In this document: in pieces, positions 25,102 to 34,334 of the stretch
Position numbering within the stretch: position 1 is the stretch's first letter
Layout: every line of letters starts with the position of its first letter
Assembly: GCF_050281185.1 (NCBI RefSeq)
Contig: NZ_JBNNWS010000008.1
Coordinates: 1 to 64,000 of the forward strand
Origin: Heyndrickxia sp050281185
Lineage (GTDB): Bacteria; Bacillota; Bacilli; Bacillales; Bacillaceae_C
Length of the DNA stretch: 64,000 nt
Direction of reading: 5' to 3'
Notes under the pieces: generated by a model
Seen by the model: only the letters and a program-made list of their open reading frames with translations
Databases searched by the model: none
Told to the model about the DNA's origin: nothing
Made by a program: the position numbers and the translations under genes

Positions 25102-25870
25102 TTATCAACACATTCAGGTTGAACAGTTTGAAAAGATTGGAACGATACGTTTAAATCGACCGAAAGTATTGAATGCATTGAACCGAAAAATGGTTCATGA
25201 AATTGTCAATGCGTTTATAGAAATGGATCAGGATGATGATGTGAAGGTCATTGTGTTATTCGGAAATGGGAAGGCATTTGCCGCTGGGGCGGACATCGGT
25301 GAAATGGCTCAAAATGATGCGGTTGATCTTGAATTGTTAAATCAATTTGCCGATTGGGATCATCTAGCATTAATAAAAAAGCCAATCATCGGAGCAGTGC
25401 ATGGTTTTGCATTGGGTGGAGGTTTTGAGCTAGCACTAGTCTGTGATCTTCTATTTGCAGCAGAAGATGCGAAGTTTGGATTTCCCGAAATTAATTTAGC
25501 GGTTATGCCGGGTGCTGGGGGGACACAGAGATTAACGAAATTAATGGGGAAAACAAAAGCGTTAGAGTGGCTTTGGTCCGGTGAAATGATGTCGGTAGAA
25601 GAAGCCGTTCGTTTTGGGATTATTAATAAGATCTTTCCTAAGGAGTTAGTAGTAGAAGAAACGATAAAGTATGCGAAAAAGCTAGCGGAAAAACCTGCAC
25701 TTTCAGTACGCTTTATCAAAGAAGCTGTTAATAAAGCTATCGACTATTCTCTTTATGAGGGAATGCAATATGAGCGTAAAAATTTTTCACTATTATTCTC
25801 ATCAGAAGATCAAAAAGAAGGCATGAGAGCATTTCTTGAAAAAAGAAAGCCCGAATTTAAAGGGAGATAA
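25094..25870 (+). CDS. paaF: Enoyl-CoA hydratase PaaF
   Basis: A 258-residue crotonase. Oxyanion-hole loops are GKAFAAGADIGEM and HGFALGGGFELAL; catalytic Glu residues are in GGGFELA and FPEINLAVMPGAGGTQR. It hydrates 2,3-dehydroadipyl-CoA in the beta-oxidation part of the pathway. ATG 25094 is preferred over the in-frame TTG at 25079. No strong ribosome binding site is seen, so translation is probably coupled to the EthD gene it overlaps. Confidence 0.92.
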   Translation: MINYQHIQVEQFEKIGTIRLNRPKVLNALNRKMVHEIVNAFIEMDQDDDVKVIVLFGNGKAFAAGADIGEMAQNDAVDLELLNQFADWDHLALIKKPIIGAVHGFALGGGFELALVCDLLFAAEDAKFGFPEINLAVMPGAGGTQRLTKLMGKTKALEWLWSGEMMSVEEAVRFGIINKIFPKELVVEETIKYAKKLAEKPALSVRFIKEAVNKAIDYSLYEGMQYERKNFSLLFSSEDQKEGMRAFLEKRKPEFKGR

Positions 25871-25880
25871 GGGGGATTAC

Positions 25881-26654
25881 ATGTACGAGACAGTAGTATA
25901 TGAAGTGAAAAATCGTGTAGCTTGGCTTACATTAAATCGACCGGAAAAACTAAATGCATTTAACGAACAAATGAAAATAGAGGTAAAAGAAGCTCTTAAA
26001 GAAGCAGCAAAGAATACAGAGGTTCGAAGTATCGTGATTACTGGAGCTGGTCGTGCGTTTTGTGCAGGCCAAGACCTTCAATCAGTAAAGGAAGATACAG
26101 ACTATGGTGATCTGTTAAGAAAGTATTATAATCCGATGGTACAACAAATGGCGTCAATTGAAAAACCTATAATAGCTGCTATTAACGGAACAGCTGCTGG
26201 TGCAGGGCTAAGCTTAGCTCTCGCATGCGACTTTCGTCTAGCCTCTGAGAAGTCTAGCTATATTGAAGCATTTATCCATGTTGGTTTAGTGCCTGACTCA
26301 GGTAATATGTATTATCTTCCTAGAATCGTAGGCCATGCTAAAGCGTTGGAACTGGCGATATTAGGTGAGAAAATTTCAGCAAATGAAGCTAAAAATGTTG
26401 GTCTTGTAACACAAGTCATATCAGTCGAATCATGGGATGAGGAAGTTACAGCTTTTGCTGAAAAGTTAGCCAGTATGCCTACAAAAACAATTGGATTAAT
26501 CAAGCGCTATTTAAATCAAAGTTGGGATTCTAATTTACAAGAGGTTTTAGAAAAAGAAGCATATGCACAAAAGATTGCCGGCCAATCCTCCGATCACAAA
26601 GAAGGAATTGCCGCCTTTTTAGAAAAAAGAAAACCTCTTTTTAAAGGGAATTAA
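25881..26654 (+). CDS. paaG: Ring-1,2-epoxyphenylacetyl-CoA isomerase PaaG
   Basis: A 257-residue crotonase that converts the epoxide to oxepin-CoA and also isomerises later double bonds. Marks: GAGRAFCAGQDLQSV and LVPDSGNMYYLPR, where an Asp replaces the second catalytic Glu of hydratases, as in isomerases. ATG 25881 follows AAGGGGG; the longer frame from 25836 overlaps paaF. It follows paaF by 10 bases. Confidence 0.93.
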   Translation: MYETVVYEVKNRVAWLTLNRPEKLNAFNEQMKIEVKEALKEAAKNTEVRSIVITGAGRAFCAGQDLQSVKEDTDYGDLLRKYYNPMVQQMASIEKPIIAAINGTAAGAGLSLALACDFRLASEKSSYIEAFIHVGLVPDSGNMYYLPRIVGHAKALELAILGEKISANEAKNVGLVTQVISVESWDEEVTAFAEKLASMPTKTIGLIKRYLNQSWDSNLQEVLEKEAYAQKIAGQSSDHKEGIAAFLEKRKPLFKGN

Positions 26655-26717
26655 AATGTTTATAGCGGGTATTTGTGAACAATATCCGCATCTCTCAAAA
26701 AAGAATTTACCGAGAGG

Positions 26718-27593
26718 ATGGTTGGATTGATTCAAAATATTGCGGTTATAGGTTCAGGGGTTATGGGCAGGGGGATTGCTTATGTTGCAGCACTGGCTGG
26801 GTTTTCGGTCCATTTATATGATATAGATGAAAAATCATTAGTAACAGCTAGAGATGAGATCGGGAATATTTTTCAAAAAGGGATTGCTAGAAAGAAAATA
26901 ACTCCGCAAGATAGACAAAGTGCTGAAAATAGGCTCGTTTATGTACATGATTTAGGGGAGGCAGTAAATAAAGCTGACCTAGTAATTGAAGCTGTCCCTG
27001 AAAAAATAGAAATAAAGAAAAGTATTTTTGAAGCGATTGATCAATTATCTCCAGCACATTGTCTTTTTGCTACAAATACTTCAACGATGAGTCCAACAGA
27101 AATTGCATCCTTTACAACACGACCGCAAAAGGTTATTGCTATGCATTTTTTTAATCCTGTACATAAAATGCCATTAGTCGAAATAATTAAGGGCTTAGAA
27201 ACGGATGATGAAACTGCAGAAATTATTAGGGGAATTGCTGAAAAAATGGGGAAGGAAACCGTTGTTGTTAATGAATTTCCCGGATTTGTAACAAGCAGAA
27301 TTAGTGCATTAGTTGGGAATGAGGCATTTTATATGCTGCAAGAAGGGATCGGCAAACCAGAGGATATTGATAAAGCAATTAAGCTTGGCTTGAACTATCC
27401 TATGGGGCCTTTCGAATTAGCTGACTTAGTGGGTCTTGATACAAGATTGAATAACTTAAATTATTTATATCAAACATTAGGTGAAAAATATCGTCCAGCA
27501 CCACTTTTGGTTCAATATGTGAAATCTGGTAGACTTGGAAGAAAGACTGGGATTGGTGTTTATGATTACACCTCTGGAGGTGATTCACGATGA
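26718..27593 (+). CDS. paaH: 3-hydroxyadipyl-CoA dehydrogenase PaaH
   Basis: A 291-residue NAD-dependent hydroxyacyl-CoA dehydrogenase with Rossmann motif GSGVMGRGIAYVAA, catalytic region FFNPVHKMPLVEI and PGFVTSRI. It oxidises 3-hydroxyadipyl-CoA to 3-oxoadipyl-CoA. GAGAGG abuts the ATG at 26718, so TTG 26727 (9-base spacing) may be the true start, giving 288 residues. The stop overlaps the paaJ start (ATGA). Confidence 0.93.
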   Translation: MVGLIQNIAVIGSGVMGRGIAYVAALAGFSVHLYDIDEKSLVTARDEIGNIFQKGIARKKITPQDRQSAENRLVYVHDLGEAVNKADLVIEAVPEKIEIKKSIFEAIDQLSPAHCLFATNTSTMSPTEIASFTTRPQKVIAMHFFNPVHKMPLVEIIKGLETDDETAEIIRGIAEKMGKETVVVNEFPGFVTSRISALVGNEAFYMLQEGIGKPEDIDKAIKLGLNYPMGPFELADLVGLDTRLNNLNYLYQTLGEKYRPAPLLVQYVKSGRLGRKTGIGVYDYTSGGDSR

Positions 27594-28789
27594 TTACCGT
27601 TGTCATAGTTGATGCAGTCCGTACACCAATAGGAAGATATAAAGGGACATTGAAAAATGTTCGCCCAGATGATCTTGGTGCCGTTGTTATTAAAGCCTTA
27701 CTGGAAAGAAACCCGAACATTCCAATAAATGAGATTGAAGAGGTTGTATTTGGAAATGCCAATCAAGCTGGAGAAGATAATAGAAATGTTGCGAGGATGT
27801 CTACACTTCTTGCTGGACTGCCAGTCGAAACCGCTGCAACAACGATTAATCGTTTGTGTGGGTCTGGTTTAGATGCGGTGAACTATGCAGCTAGAGCGAT
27901 AGCTGTAGGTGAAGGAGATATTTTTATCGCTGGAGGCACGGAAAGCATGTCAAGAGCCCCTTTTGTCATGGCGAAACCGGAGCAAGAGTTTCCGAGAGGG
28001 AATATGGAATTGTTCGATACAACGATTGGCTGGCGTTTTATTAATCCTCGTTTAAAAGAAATGTATGGAACTGATTCGATGCCTGAAACGGCTGAAAACG
28101 TGGCCAAAAGATATCAGATTACTAGAGAAGAACAGGATCGATTTGCATGGTTAAGCCAAATGAAAGCAAGCAGAGCAATGGAACAAAATATTTTCGACCG
28201 AGAAATTGTACCTGTCCCAATCGTCGATCGAAAAGGAAATGTTACTGAAGTTGTTAATGATGAACATCCGAGGCCCAATACATCCATTGAAGCTTTAGGG
28301 AAATTAAAACCATTATTTATGGATGGAACCGTAACAGCAGGAAATTCATCGGGAATTAATGACGGAGCTGCAGCTTTGCTCATGATGAGTGAAAAAAAGG
28401 CAAAGGATCTCGGATTAACAACTTTAGTTAAATATAAAGCAACAGCTACTGCAGGACTTGAACCAGCTGTAATGGGTCTCGGTCCGGTTTATGCTACTAG
28501 AAAAGTATTAGCACGAACAGGGTTGACTATTAAGGATATCGGTTTAGTTGAAATTAATGAAGCATTTGCTTCGCAATCAATAGAATGCATTAGACAGCTA
28601 GAACTTAATCAAGAATTTGTAAATGTTAATGGTGGAGCAATCGCATTTGGTCATCCGCTGGGTGCCAGTGGAGCCAGAATTTTAACAACATTGATTTATG
28701 AAATGAAACGAAGGGGTACAGAAGTTGGTTTAGCGACTATGTGTATAGGTGTTGGCCAAGGGATTGCCACGATTGTTGAAAATGTTTAG
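27590..28789 (+). CDS. paaJ: 3-oxoadipyl-CoA thiolase PaaJ
   Basis: A 399-residue thiolase cleaving 3-oxoadipyl-CoA to succinyl-CoA and acetyl-CoA, the final steps of the pathway. Catalytic Cys in NRLCGSGLDAVNYA, His in GGAIAFGHPLGASGAR and second Cys in MCIGVGQG. ATG 27590 follows GGAGGTG. Context sets it apart from a general acetyl-CoA acetyltransferase. Confidence 0.93.
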   Translation: MITVVIVDAVRTPIGRYKGTLKNVRPDDLGAVVIKALLERNPNIPINEIEEVVFGNANQAGEDNRNVARMSTLLAGLPVETAATTINRLCGSGLDAVNYAARAIAVGEGDIFIAGGTESMSRAPFVMAKPEQEFPRGNMELFDTTIGWRFINPRLKEMYGTDSMPETAENVAKRYQITREEQDRFAWLSQMKASRAMEQNIFDREIVPVPIVDRKGNVTEVVNDEHPRPNTSIEALGKLKPLFMDGTVTAGNSSGINDGAAALLMMSEKKAKDLGLTTLVKYKATATAGLEPAVMGLGPVYATRKVLARTGLTIKDIGLVEINEAFASQSIECIRQLELNQEFVNVNGGAIAFGHPLGASGARILTTLIYEMKRRGTEVGLATMCIGVGQGIATIVENV

Positions 28790-28839
28790 CAGCTGTTCAC
28801 CAAACATGAAACATACAAAAAAAGGAAGGTAGTTTTTAG

Positions 28840-29730
28840 ATGAACAGCAGTCTTAATACAAGATCGATGATTTTTACAATATACGGGGATTACATTCGGC
28901 ATTATGGTAATGAGATTTGGATCGGTAGTTTAATTAAATTATTGAAAGTATTTGGACATAACGAGCAATCTGTCAGAGCAGCTGTATCAAGGATGAGTAA
29001 ACAAGGCTGGGTTGAATCAAGAAAAGAAGGAAACAAAAGCTACTATTATTTAACACCCCGCGGTGTCGATCGTATGGATGAAGCAGCAACCCGGATTTTT
29101 AAATTAAAACAGGAAAAATGGGATGGGAAATGGATAATGCTTACCTACTCTATTCCAGAGGAGAGACGGACTATTCGTGATGAATTAAGAAAGGAGCTAA
29201 TATGGAGTGGCTTCGGTGCAATTGCGAATAGCTGTTGGATTTCCCCTAATCATTTAACTAAACAAGTAAATACGCTTATAGAAAAATATGAAATCAGTGA
29301 AAATGTTCATGTATTTTTGACGGAATATCAAGGCCCGCATGAACATCAAAGGCTTATCCAGGAATGTTGGGATATAGCCGAGATTAACTCCCAGTATAAA
29401 AGATTTATAGATGGATATCAGGAAAAATATGAAATAGCAAAAATAAAAATTCAAAGTGGAAAAATGACACCTGCTGATTGTTTTGTCGAAAGAACAAAGC
29501 TTGTCCATGAATATAGAAAATTTTTATTTATCGATCCAGGATTACCTGAAGAATTACTTCCAGAAAAATGGCTTGGAAATCAAGCAGCCCTACTATTTTC
29601 TGATTATTACAGGGAATTAGCAGAACCGGCAGGAGAATTTTTTGAAACGGTTTTTAGAGAAGGAAATGAATTGAAACGGAAAAATAAAAAATATGATATT
29701 TTCCAGCATCCTTTAATATTGGAAGATTAG
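28840..29730 (+). CDS. paaX: PaaX-family transcriptional repressor
   Basis: A 296-residue PaaX regulator. An N-terminal winged helix (SLIKLLKVFGHNEQSVRAA) is followed by the PaaX domain (KWDGKWIMLTYSIPEERR) and a C-terminal helical part. In known systems it represses the paa promoter and is released by phenylacetyl-CoA. Here it is co-transcribed with paa, which would give autoregulation. ATG 28840 follows AAGGAAGG. Confidence 0.93.
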   Translation: MNSSLNTRSMIFTIYGDYIRHYGNEIWIGSLIKLLKVFGHNEQSVRAAVSRMSKQGWVESRKEGNKSYYYLTPRGVDRMDEAATRIFKLKQEKWDGKWIMLTYSIPEERRTIRDELRKELIWSGFGAIANSCWISPNHLTKQVNTLIEKYEISENVHVFLTEYQGPHEHQRLIQECWDIAEINSQYKRFIDGYQEKYEIAKIKIQSGKMTPADCFVERTKLVHEYRKFLFIDPGLPEELLPEKWLGNQAALLFSDYYRELAEPAGEFFETVFREGNELKRKNKKYDIFQHPLILED

Positions 29731-29750
29731 CGAAAAAAAGAGGGGACAAA

Positions 29751-30701
29751 ATGAATACGCTAGTAGAACTACTTGGAATAGACCTTCCTATCATACAAGG
29801 AGGGATGGGAAATATAAGCAATGCTAAACTTTCTTCATCAATCTCTAATGCAGGTGGTCTTGGAACAATCGGAGTAGGTACGTTAACTCCTGATGATGTA
29901 GAAAAGATGATTAATGAAATACAAGGACTTACTAATAAACCTTTTGCTGTTAATCTTCCTATAAAAGTAACTCCATTTATCCATGAAATGGTTGAACTGA
30001 TATTAAAATATAAGGTGCCAATCGTCTCATTATCTGCTGGTAATCCGGCACCTTTCATCTCAAAATTACATGAACATGGTGTGAAGGTAATGGTTGTTAT
30101 TGGTGCAGTAAACCAAGCGGTGAAAGCAGAACAAGCAGGAGCGGATGTCATTATTGCTGAAGGTTATGAAGCCGCAGGGATTAATTCACCATTTGAAACA
30201 ACAACCTTAACATTAATCCCTCAAGTTGTAGATGCAGTAAAAGTTCCTGTTATTGCAGCGGGAGGTATTGCAGATGGAAGGGGGCTTTTGGCTGCATTAG
30301 CACTTGGTGCCCAAGGGGTTCAAATGGGAACTAGATTTGTGGCTACACAGGAAGCACCTTTTTCAAAAGAATATAAAAACAAAATAATAAATGCAAATGA
30401 TCATAACACACTTATCATTGGTCGATCTCATGGACAGATAAGGAGAGTGTTAGAAGGAGATTATGCATCGAACCTCTTAAAAAATGAAGGAGAGTATTCT
30501 AACCAAGAATTTGCAGAGTCTACCAGTGAAAAACATCATCTACTAGGAGCTATTGAAGGCGACGATAAAAAAGGCTTTATGAATAGCGGCCAAATTGCAG
30601 GACTAATCAGTAATGAACCAACCATAAGTGAACTTTTTGAAGAGATTATGCAGGACTGTCGAAAAAAGTTGAAAAACGTAGTAAATCAAATCAATTTATA
30701 A
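29751..30701 (+). CDS. Nitronate monooxygenase/2-nitropropane-dioxygenase-like FMN protein
   Basis: A 316-residue FMN-dependent TIM-barrel protein with GGMGNISNAKL, the loop AEGYEAAGINS, and IAAGGIADGRGLLAALALGAQGVQMGTRF. Family members oxidise nitronates or act as NAD(P)H:flavin/quinone or enoyl reductases (FabK-like). It follows paaX by 20 bases and is probably the last gene of the operon. Since paaE is missing, a redox role for the epoxidase is conceivable but not shown. Confidence 0.88.
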   Translation: MNTLVELLGIDLPIIQGGMGNISNAKLSSSISNAGGLGTIGVGTLTPDDVEKMINEIQGLTNKPFAVNLPIKVTPFIHEMVELILKYKVPIVSLSAGNPAPFISKLHEHGVKVMVVIGAVNQAVKAEQAGADVIIAEGYEAAGINSPFETTTLTLIPQVVDAVKVPVIAAGGIADGRGLLAALALGAQGVQMGTRFVATQEAPFSKEYKNKIINANDHNTLIIGRSHGQIRRVLEGDYASNLLKNEGEYSNQEFAESTSEKHHLLGAIEGDDKKGFMNSGQIAGLISNEPTISELFEEIMQDCRKKLKNVVNQINL

Positions 30702-30918
30702 GCAGGAACATATAGCTAATTTGAAGAAATTATCACAGTGAATCGACAGTTGTAGAAATTTCGGAACATTTTGAAAATGCGATCTCAAGTACTGTAACGA
30801 TTCGATTTTTTACAAACACATTTTTAAGGAGGTATCAAATGATAATTAGGTAAACAGAAATTCGTATTTGTTTTTACTTTGTTTGTTATTTTGAAAGAAG
30901 ATTATGGGGGGAAATGGG
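30702..30918 (+). other. Leader of the ABC importer with a minimal ORF
   Basis: No terminator is seen after the NMO gene. At 30826-30838 a consensus AAGGAGG precedes ATG ATA ATT AGG TAA (30839-30853), a four-residue ORF (MIIR). It lies 65 bases before the importer's start and may be a relic or a translational decoy. Confidence 0.3.
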
Positions 30919-31923
30919 ATGAAAATAGGTTGGAAAAAAAGTGCTATCGTTTTATTTAGTGCAATTTTATTAACTGCATGTGGCACACAAAATGATAAGA
31001 AACCTGCTGGAGGAGAAGCGAATGGCGATTCAAAGCCTTCTGAGAAGACGTATAAGATCGGCGTTACCCAAATCGTTGAACATCCTTCCTTAAATGCAGC
31101 TTTTGATGGCTTTAAAAAAGCGATTGAAGAATCCGGCTTAAAAGTGGAATACGATATTCAAAATGCACAAAATGAACCGAGTAATAATTCTACCATTGCC
31201 AATAATTTAGTCAATTCAAAAGTGGACCTCATCTTTGCTAATTCAACACCAAGTGCCCAATCAGTTGCAAGTGCCACCAAAGACATACCAATCATTTTTA
31301 CCTCAGTAACAGACCCAGTTGGTGCTGAACTTGTTTCCTCAATGGATCAGCCCGGAGCGAATGTCACTGGAACAATTGATACTCACCCAGATGCAATTCC
31401 AAACACATTAAAATTTATGAAAGAACAACTTAATATTAAAAAAATAGGAATGGTTTTTAACTCGGGAGAACAGAATTCTCGCGCTCAAGTAGATAATGTG
31501 AAAAAGCTTGCTAGTGGCTTAGGTTTAGAAATTAAAGAAGCTCCTGTTGCCTCGTCGGCTGATGTGAAACTAGCAACTGAATCACTTGTTGGGAAAGTAG
31601 ATGGATTATATATTATTTCTGATAATACAGTTGTATCTGCACTCGGATCAGTCGTATCAGTTGCTAATGAAAATAAATTGCCTATGATGGCAGCGGAATT
31701 TGATTCGGTGAAAGGGGGGGCACTTGGTGCATTCGGTTTTGAATACTTTGATATCGGCTATGAAGCAGGTCAAATGGCCGTCAAAGTTTTAAAAGGAGAG
31801 AAAAAGCCGTCAGAAATGCCTGCTCAATTACCTCAAAATTTAAAATTGGTGATCAATCAGGAGACTGCTAAAACCATTGGAGTTGAGGTCAAGGAGGATT
31901 GGAAAGCCGAATATAGTAAGTAA
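30919..31923 (+). CDS. ABC importer substrate-binding lipoprotein (TrpX-like, ABC_sub_bind family)
   Basis: A 334-residue lipoprotein. Signal peptide with lipobox LLTAC (Cys21), then a two-lobed periplasmic-binding-type fold (YKIGVTQIVEHPSLNAAFDGF ... GMVFNSGEQNSR ... GFEYFDIGYEAG). ATG 30919 follows GGGGGGAAATGGG and is preferred over the ATG at 30904. Homologous systems (TrpXYZ) import tryptophan or related compounds; aromatic amino acids would fit the neighbours here. Confidence 0.88.
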   Translation: MKIGWKKSAIVLFSAILLTACGTQNDKKPAGGEANGDSKPSEKTYKIGVTQIVEHPSLNAAFDGFKKAIEESGLKVEYDIQNAQNEPSNNSTIANNLVNSKVDLIFANSTPSAQSVASATKDIPIIFTSVTDPVGAELVSSMDQPGANVTGTIDTHPDAIPNTLKFMKEQLNIKKIGMVFNSGEQNSRAQVDNVKKLASGLGLEIKEAPVASSADVKLATESLVGKVDGLYIISDNTVVSALGSVVSVANENKLPMMAAEFDSVKGGALGAFGFEYFDIGYEAGQMAVKVLKGEKKPSEMPAQLPQNLKLVINQETAKTIGVEVKEDWKAEYSK

Positions 31924-31937
31924 TAGGAGATGATTCA

Positions 31938-32987
31938 ATGTTTTCGTTTTCGACCATTTTTAGCTCAGTAGAGCAGGGAATCATCTATGCAATCATGGCA
32001 CTTGGTGTGTATCTTTCATTCCGAGTGCTTGATTTTCCAGATCTTACAGTGGATGGTAGCTTTGTAACCGGTGGTTCAGTAGCGGCAACAATGATTGTCT
32101 TAGGCTACAATCCGATTCTAGCTACTTGTATGGCCATCGTTGCTGGTTTTATTGCAGGATGTATAACTGGGATATTACATACAAAAGGGAAAATTAATCC
32201 TCTGTTGTCTGGAATTTTAATGATGATCGCTCTTTACTCCATAAATCTACGGATTATGGGTACGTCCTCTAGTACTTCTGTGGGGAGGCCTAATATTCCT
32301 TTATTAAATTCAGAAACGATTTTAACAAAGTTTATTCACTTTTGGCAGCCTTTAGGCATTGATCAATGGCTGAATCATGTTATTGGCTTAATAGGTGTTC
32401 AAAATATACCTACAACATGGGGAATTGCGATTTTAATGCTAATTATTACTTTGGTCATCAAATTGATTACCGACCGATTTTTACAAACGGAAGTAGGCCT
32501 TGCATTAAGAGCAACTGGGGATAATCAAAGAATGATTCGTAGTTTTTCAGCGAATACGGATTCATTAATCATTTTAGGCTTAGGTATTTCGAATGCGCTG
32601 GTAGCCCTGTCAGGGGCATTAATTGCCCAATATGGAAAGTTTGCAGATATTAATTTGGGAATCGGGATGATTATTATTGGTCTTGCCTCGGTTATTATCG
32701 GTGAAGCGATTTTTGGCACGAAGACGGTAGTTCGTACCACTTTTGCGGTAATTGTTGGAGCAATTATATATAGAGTGATCCTAGGCTTAGCATTTCAAAT
32801 CAATATTTTAGATACAGGTGACATGAAATTAATTACTGCTATTATTGTAACCTTAGCATTGATCATACCGAAAATTCTTGAAAAGCGAAGGGAAAAACGA
32901 AGAAAAGCCAAAAGATATGCTGATCGGATGTCACAGATGCTCGTGAAAAAGGAGGATGATCATATTGCTCCGCCTCGAACAGATTAA
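31938..32987 (+). CDS. ABC importer permease (TrpY-like, BPD_transp_2 family)
   Basis: A 349-residue permease with about 9 membrane segments (for instance IIYAIMALGVYLSFRVL and IILGLGISNALVALSG) and the family marks DFPDLTVDGSF and LRATGDNQRM. It has a basic C-terminal tail. Start ATG 31938 follows AGGAGATG, 14 bases after the binding-protein gene. Its end overlaps the ATPase gene by 23 bases. Confidence 0.88.
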   Translation: MFSFSTIFSSVEQGIIYAIMALGVYLSFRVLDFPDLTVDGSFVTGGSVAATMIVLGYNPILATCMAIVAGFIAGCITGILHTKGKINPLLSGILMMIALYSINLRIMGTSSSTSVGRPNIPLLNSETILTKFIHFWQPLGIDQWLNHVIGLIGVQNIPTTWGIAILMLIITLVIKLITDRFLQTEVGLALRATGDNQRMIRSFSANTDSLIILGLGISNALVALSGALIAQYGKFADINLGIGMIIIGLASVIIGEAIFGTKTVVRTTFAVIVGAIIYRVILGLAFQINILDTGDMKLITAIIVTLALIIPKILEKRREKRRKAKRYADRMSQMLVKKEDDHIAPPRTD

Positions 32988-33759
32988 CAAGATTTTTAAT
33001 GAAGCAACACCAGATGAGAAAGTGGCATTAGATCAAATAAATTTAACTTTAGATAAAGGGGATTTTGTTACTGTTATTGGGAGTAATGGTGCTGGTAAAT
33101 CGACATTAATGAACATGATTTCAGGTGTATTAACACCTGATGTTGGAACCGTCAAAATTGATAACAAGGATGTTACGAGATTACCAGAATTTAAGCGCTC
33201 GAAATTTATCGGCAGAGTATTTCAGGATCCGATGGCTGGTACAGCTCCATCAATGTCTATTGAGGAAAATCTAGCAATGGCATTTTCCAGAAATAAATCT
33301 CGTTCGCTTAGGAAAGGAGTAGATAAGAATAGGAGGGAGTTTTTTAAAGAATCATTGAAAACTCTCCACCTAAATTTAGAAAATCGCTTAAATGCTAAAG
33401 TGGGTTTATTATCCGGAGGAGAACGTCAAGCCCTTTCATTGCTAATGGCCACTTTTACTCAGCCATCCATTTTGCTTTTAGATGAACATACTGCTGCACT
33501 TGATCCTTCTCGGGCAAGGTTGATTACAGACCTGACAAAACAATTAGTAGAGAAGGATCATTTAACAACCATTATGGTTACTCATAATATGCAGCAGGCC
33601 CTTGACCTGGGGAATCGCCTTATTATGATGGATAAAGGTCAAATCATTCTCGAAGTTAAGGAAGAAGAAAAAAAGAAATTAACGATTGATCAATTAATGA
33701 AGGAATTCCAAAAAATCCGTGGTGAAAGCTTGATGAGTGATAAAACACTTCTAGCGTAA
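32965..33759 (+). CDS. ABC importer ATP-binding protein (TrpZ-like)
   Basis: A 264-residue ATPase. Walker A GSNGAGKSTLM, Q-loop GRVFQDPMAGT, signature LLSGGERQALSL, Walker B SILLLDEHTAALD and H-loop MVTHNMQQ. Start TTG 32965 is chosen because AAAGGAGG lies 9 bases upstream; the ATG at 32956 abuts that site. It completes the importer begun at 30919. A terminator follows at 33809. Confidence 0.92.
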   Translation: MLRLEQINKIFNEATPDEKVALDQINLTLDKGDFVTVIGSNGAGKSTLMNMISGVLTPDVGTVKIDNKDVTRLPEFKRSKFIGRVFQDPMAGTAPSMSIEENLAMAFSRNKSRSLRKGVDKNRREFFKESLKTLHLNLENRLNAKVGLLSGGERQALSLLMATFTQPSILLLDEHTAALDPSRARLITDLTKQLVEKDHLTTIMVTHNMQQALDLGNRLIMMDKGQIILEVKEEEKKKLTIDQLMKEFQKIRGESLMSDKTLLA

Positions 33760-33808
33760 ATTCTACGAAAAGTGATAGTTCTATTGCTTACACTAATAAC
33801 TAACGAGA

Positions 33809-33850
33809 CAGCTGATGAGGAAGGTTAACATTAAACCTTCCGCAGCTTTT
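33809..33850 (+). terminator. Terminator of the ABC importer operon
   Basis: Hairpin AGCTG...GGAAGGTT / AACCTTCC...CAGCT followed by TTT. It separates the importer from the thioesterase/dehydrogenase genes. Confidence 0.75.
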
Positions 33851-33898
33851 AGTCAAAGTAGTCGCAGCTAGATGACGAAAGAAGAATGGAGTGATGAA

Positions 33899-34318
33899 AT
33901 GAAAGAAGGAATGGAGATCGGGCAAACAGCAATGATAGAATTTGAGGTTACACCTGAGATGTTTGCTGGGTTTGAAGGGAATGTCGTTCATGAGGCATAT
34001 TCGACGGTTTCAATGGTATACCATATGGAATGGGCATCTAGAAAAATCATCTTTCCTTACTTAGAAGAACATGAAGAGGGGATAGGCGGTGCAGTTAATG
34101 TTAAACATATCGCACCTACAACTGCCCACACAAAGGTTCAGGTAAAAGCTACATTAATAGAATTAAAGAATAATATTGTAATTACAAAAACAGAAGCTTG
34201 GAATGAAAAAGGACTAATTGGCCAAGGGGAAGTTAAGCAAGTAATTCTTCCAAAGGCAAAAATTAAACAAATGTTAAATGCATCAAAAAAAGAAACTGAA
34301 TCTGAGATTAACTTCTAG
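33899..34318 (+). CDS. FlK-like hot-dog acyl-CoA thioesterase
   Basis: A 139-residue hot-dog protein resembling fluoroacetyl-CoA thioesterase FlK. The catalytic triad positions are kept: Thr36 in AYSTVSMVYHMEW, Glu44 in the same motif, and His70 in NVKHIAPT. Overall length and layout match FlK. ATG 33899 follows GGAG by 7 bases; the frame is open to ATG 33872. It precedes the phenylalanine dehydrogenase by 16 bases, so a likely role is hydrolysing an arylacetyl-CoA or other dead-end CoA ester to spare CoA. Fluoroacetate itself is not implied. Confidence 0.82.
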   Translation: MKEGMEIGQTAMIEFEVTPEMFAGFEGNVVHEAYSTVSMVYHMEWASRKIIFPYLEEHEEGIGGAVNVKHIAPTTAHTKVQVKATLIELKNNIVITKTEAWNEKGLIGQGEVKQVILPKAKIKQMLNASKKETESEINF

Positions 34319-34334
34319 TAAGGGAGACTCTAAA

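Noticed and set aside
29654..30151. 165-codon minus-strand ORF
   Set aside because: Shadow of the nitronate-monooxygenase-like gene; no start context and no recognisable protein features.
30702..30918. T-box or tryptophan leader before the TrpX-like importer
   Set aside because: No T-box sequence (AGGGTGGNACCGCG) or terminator is present.
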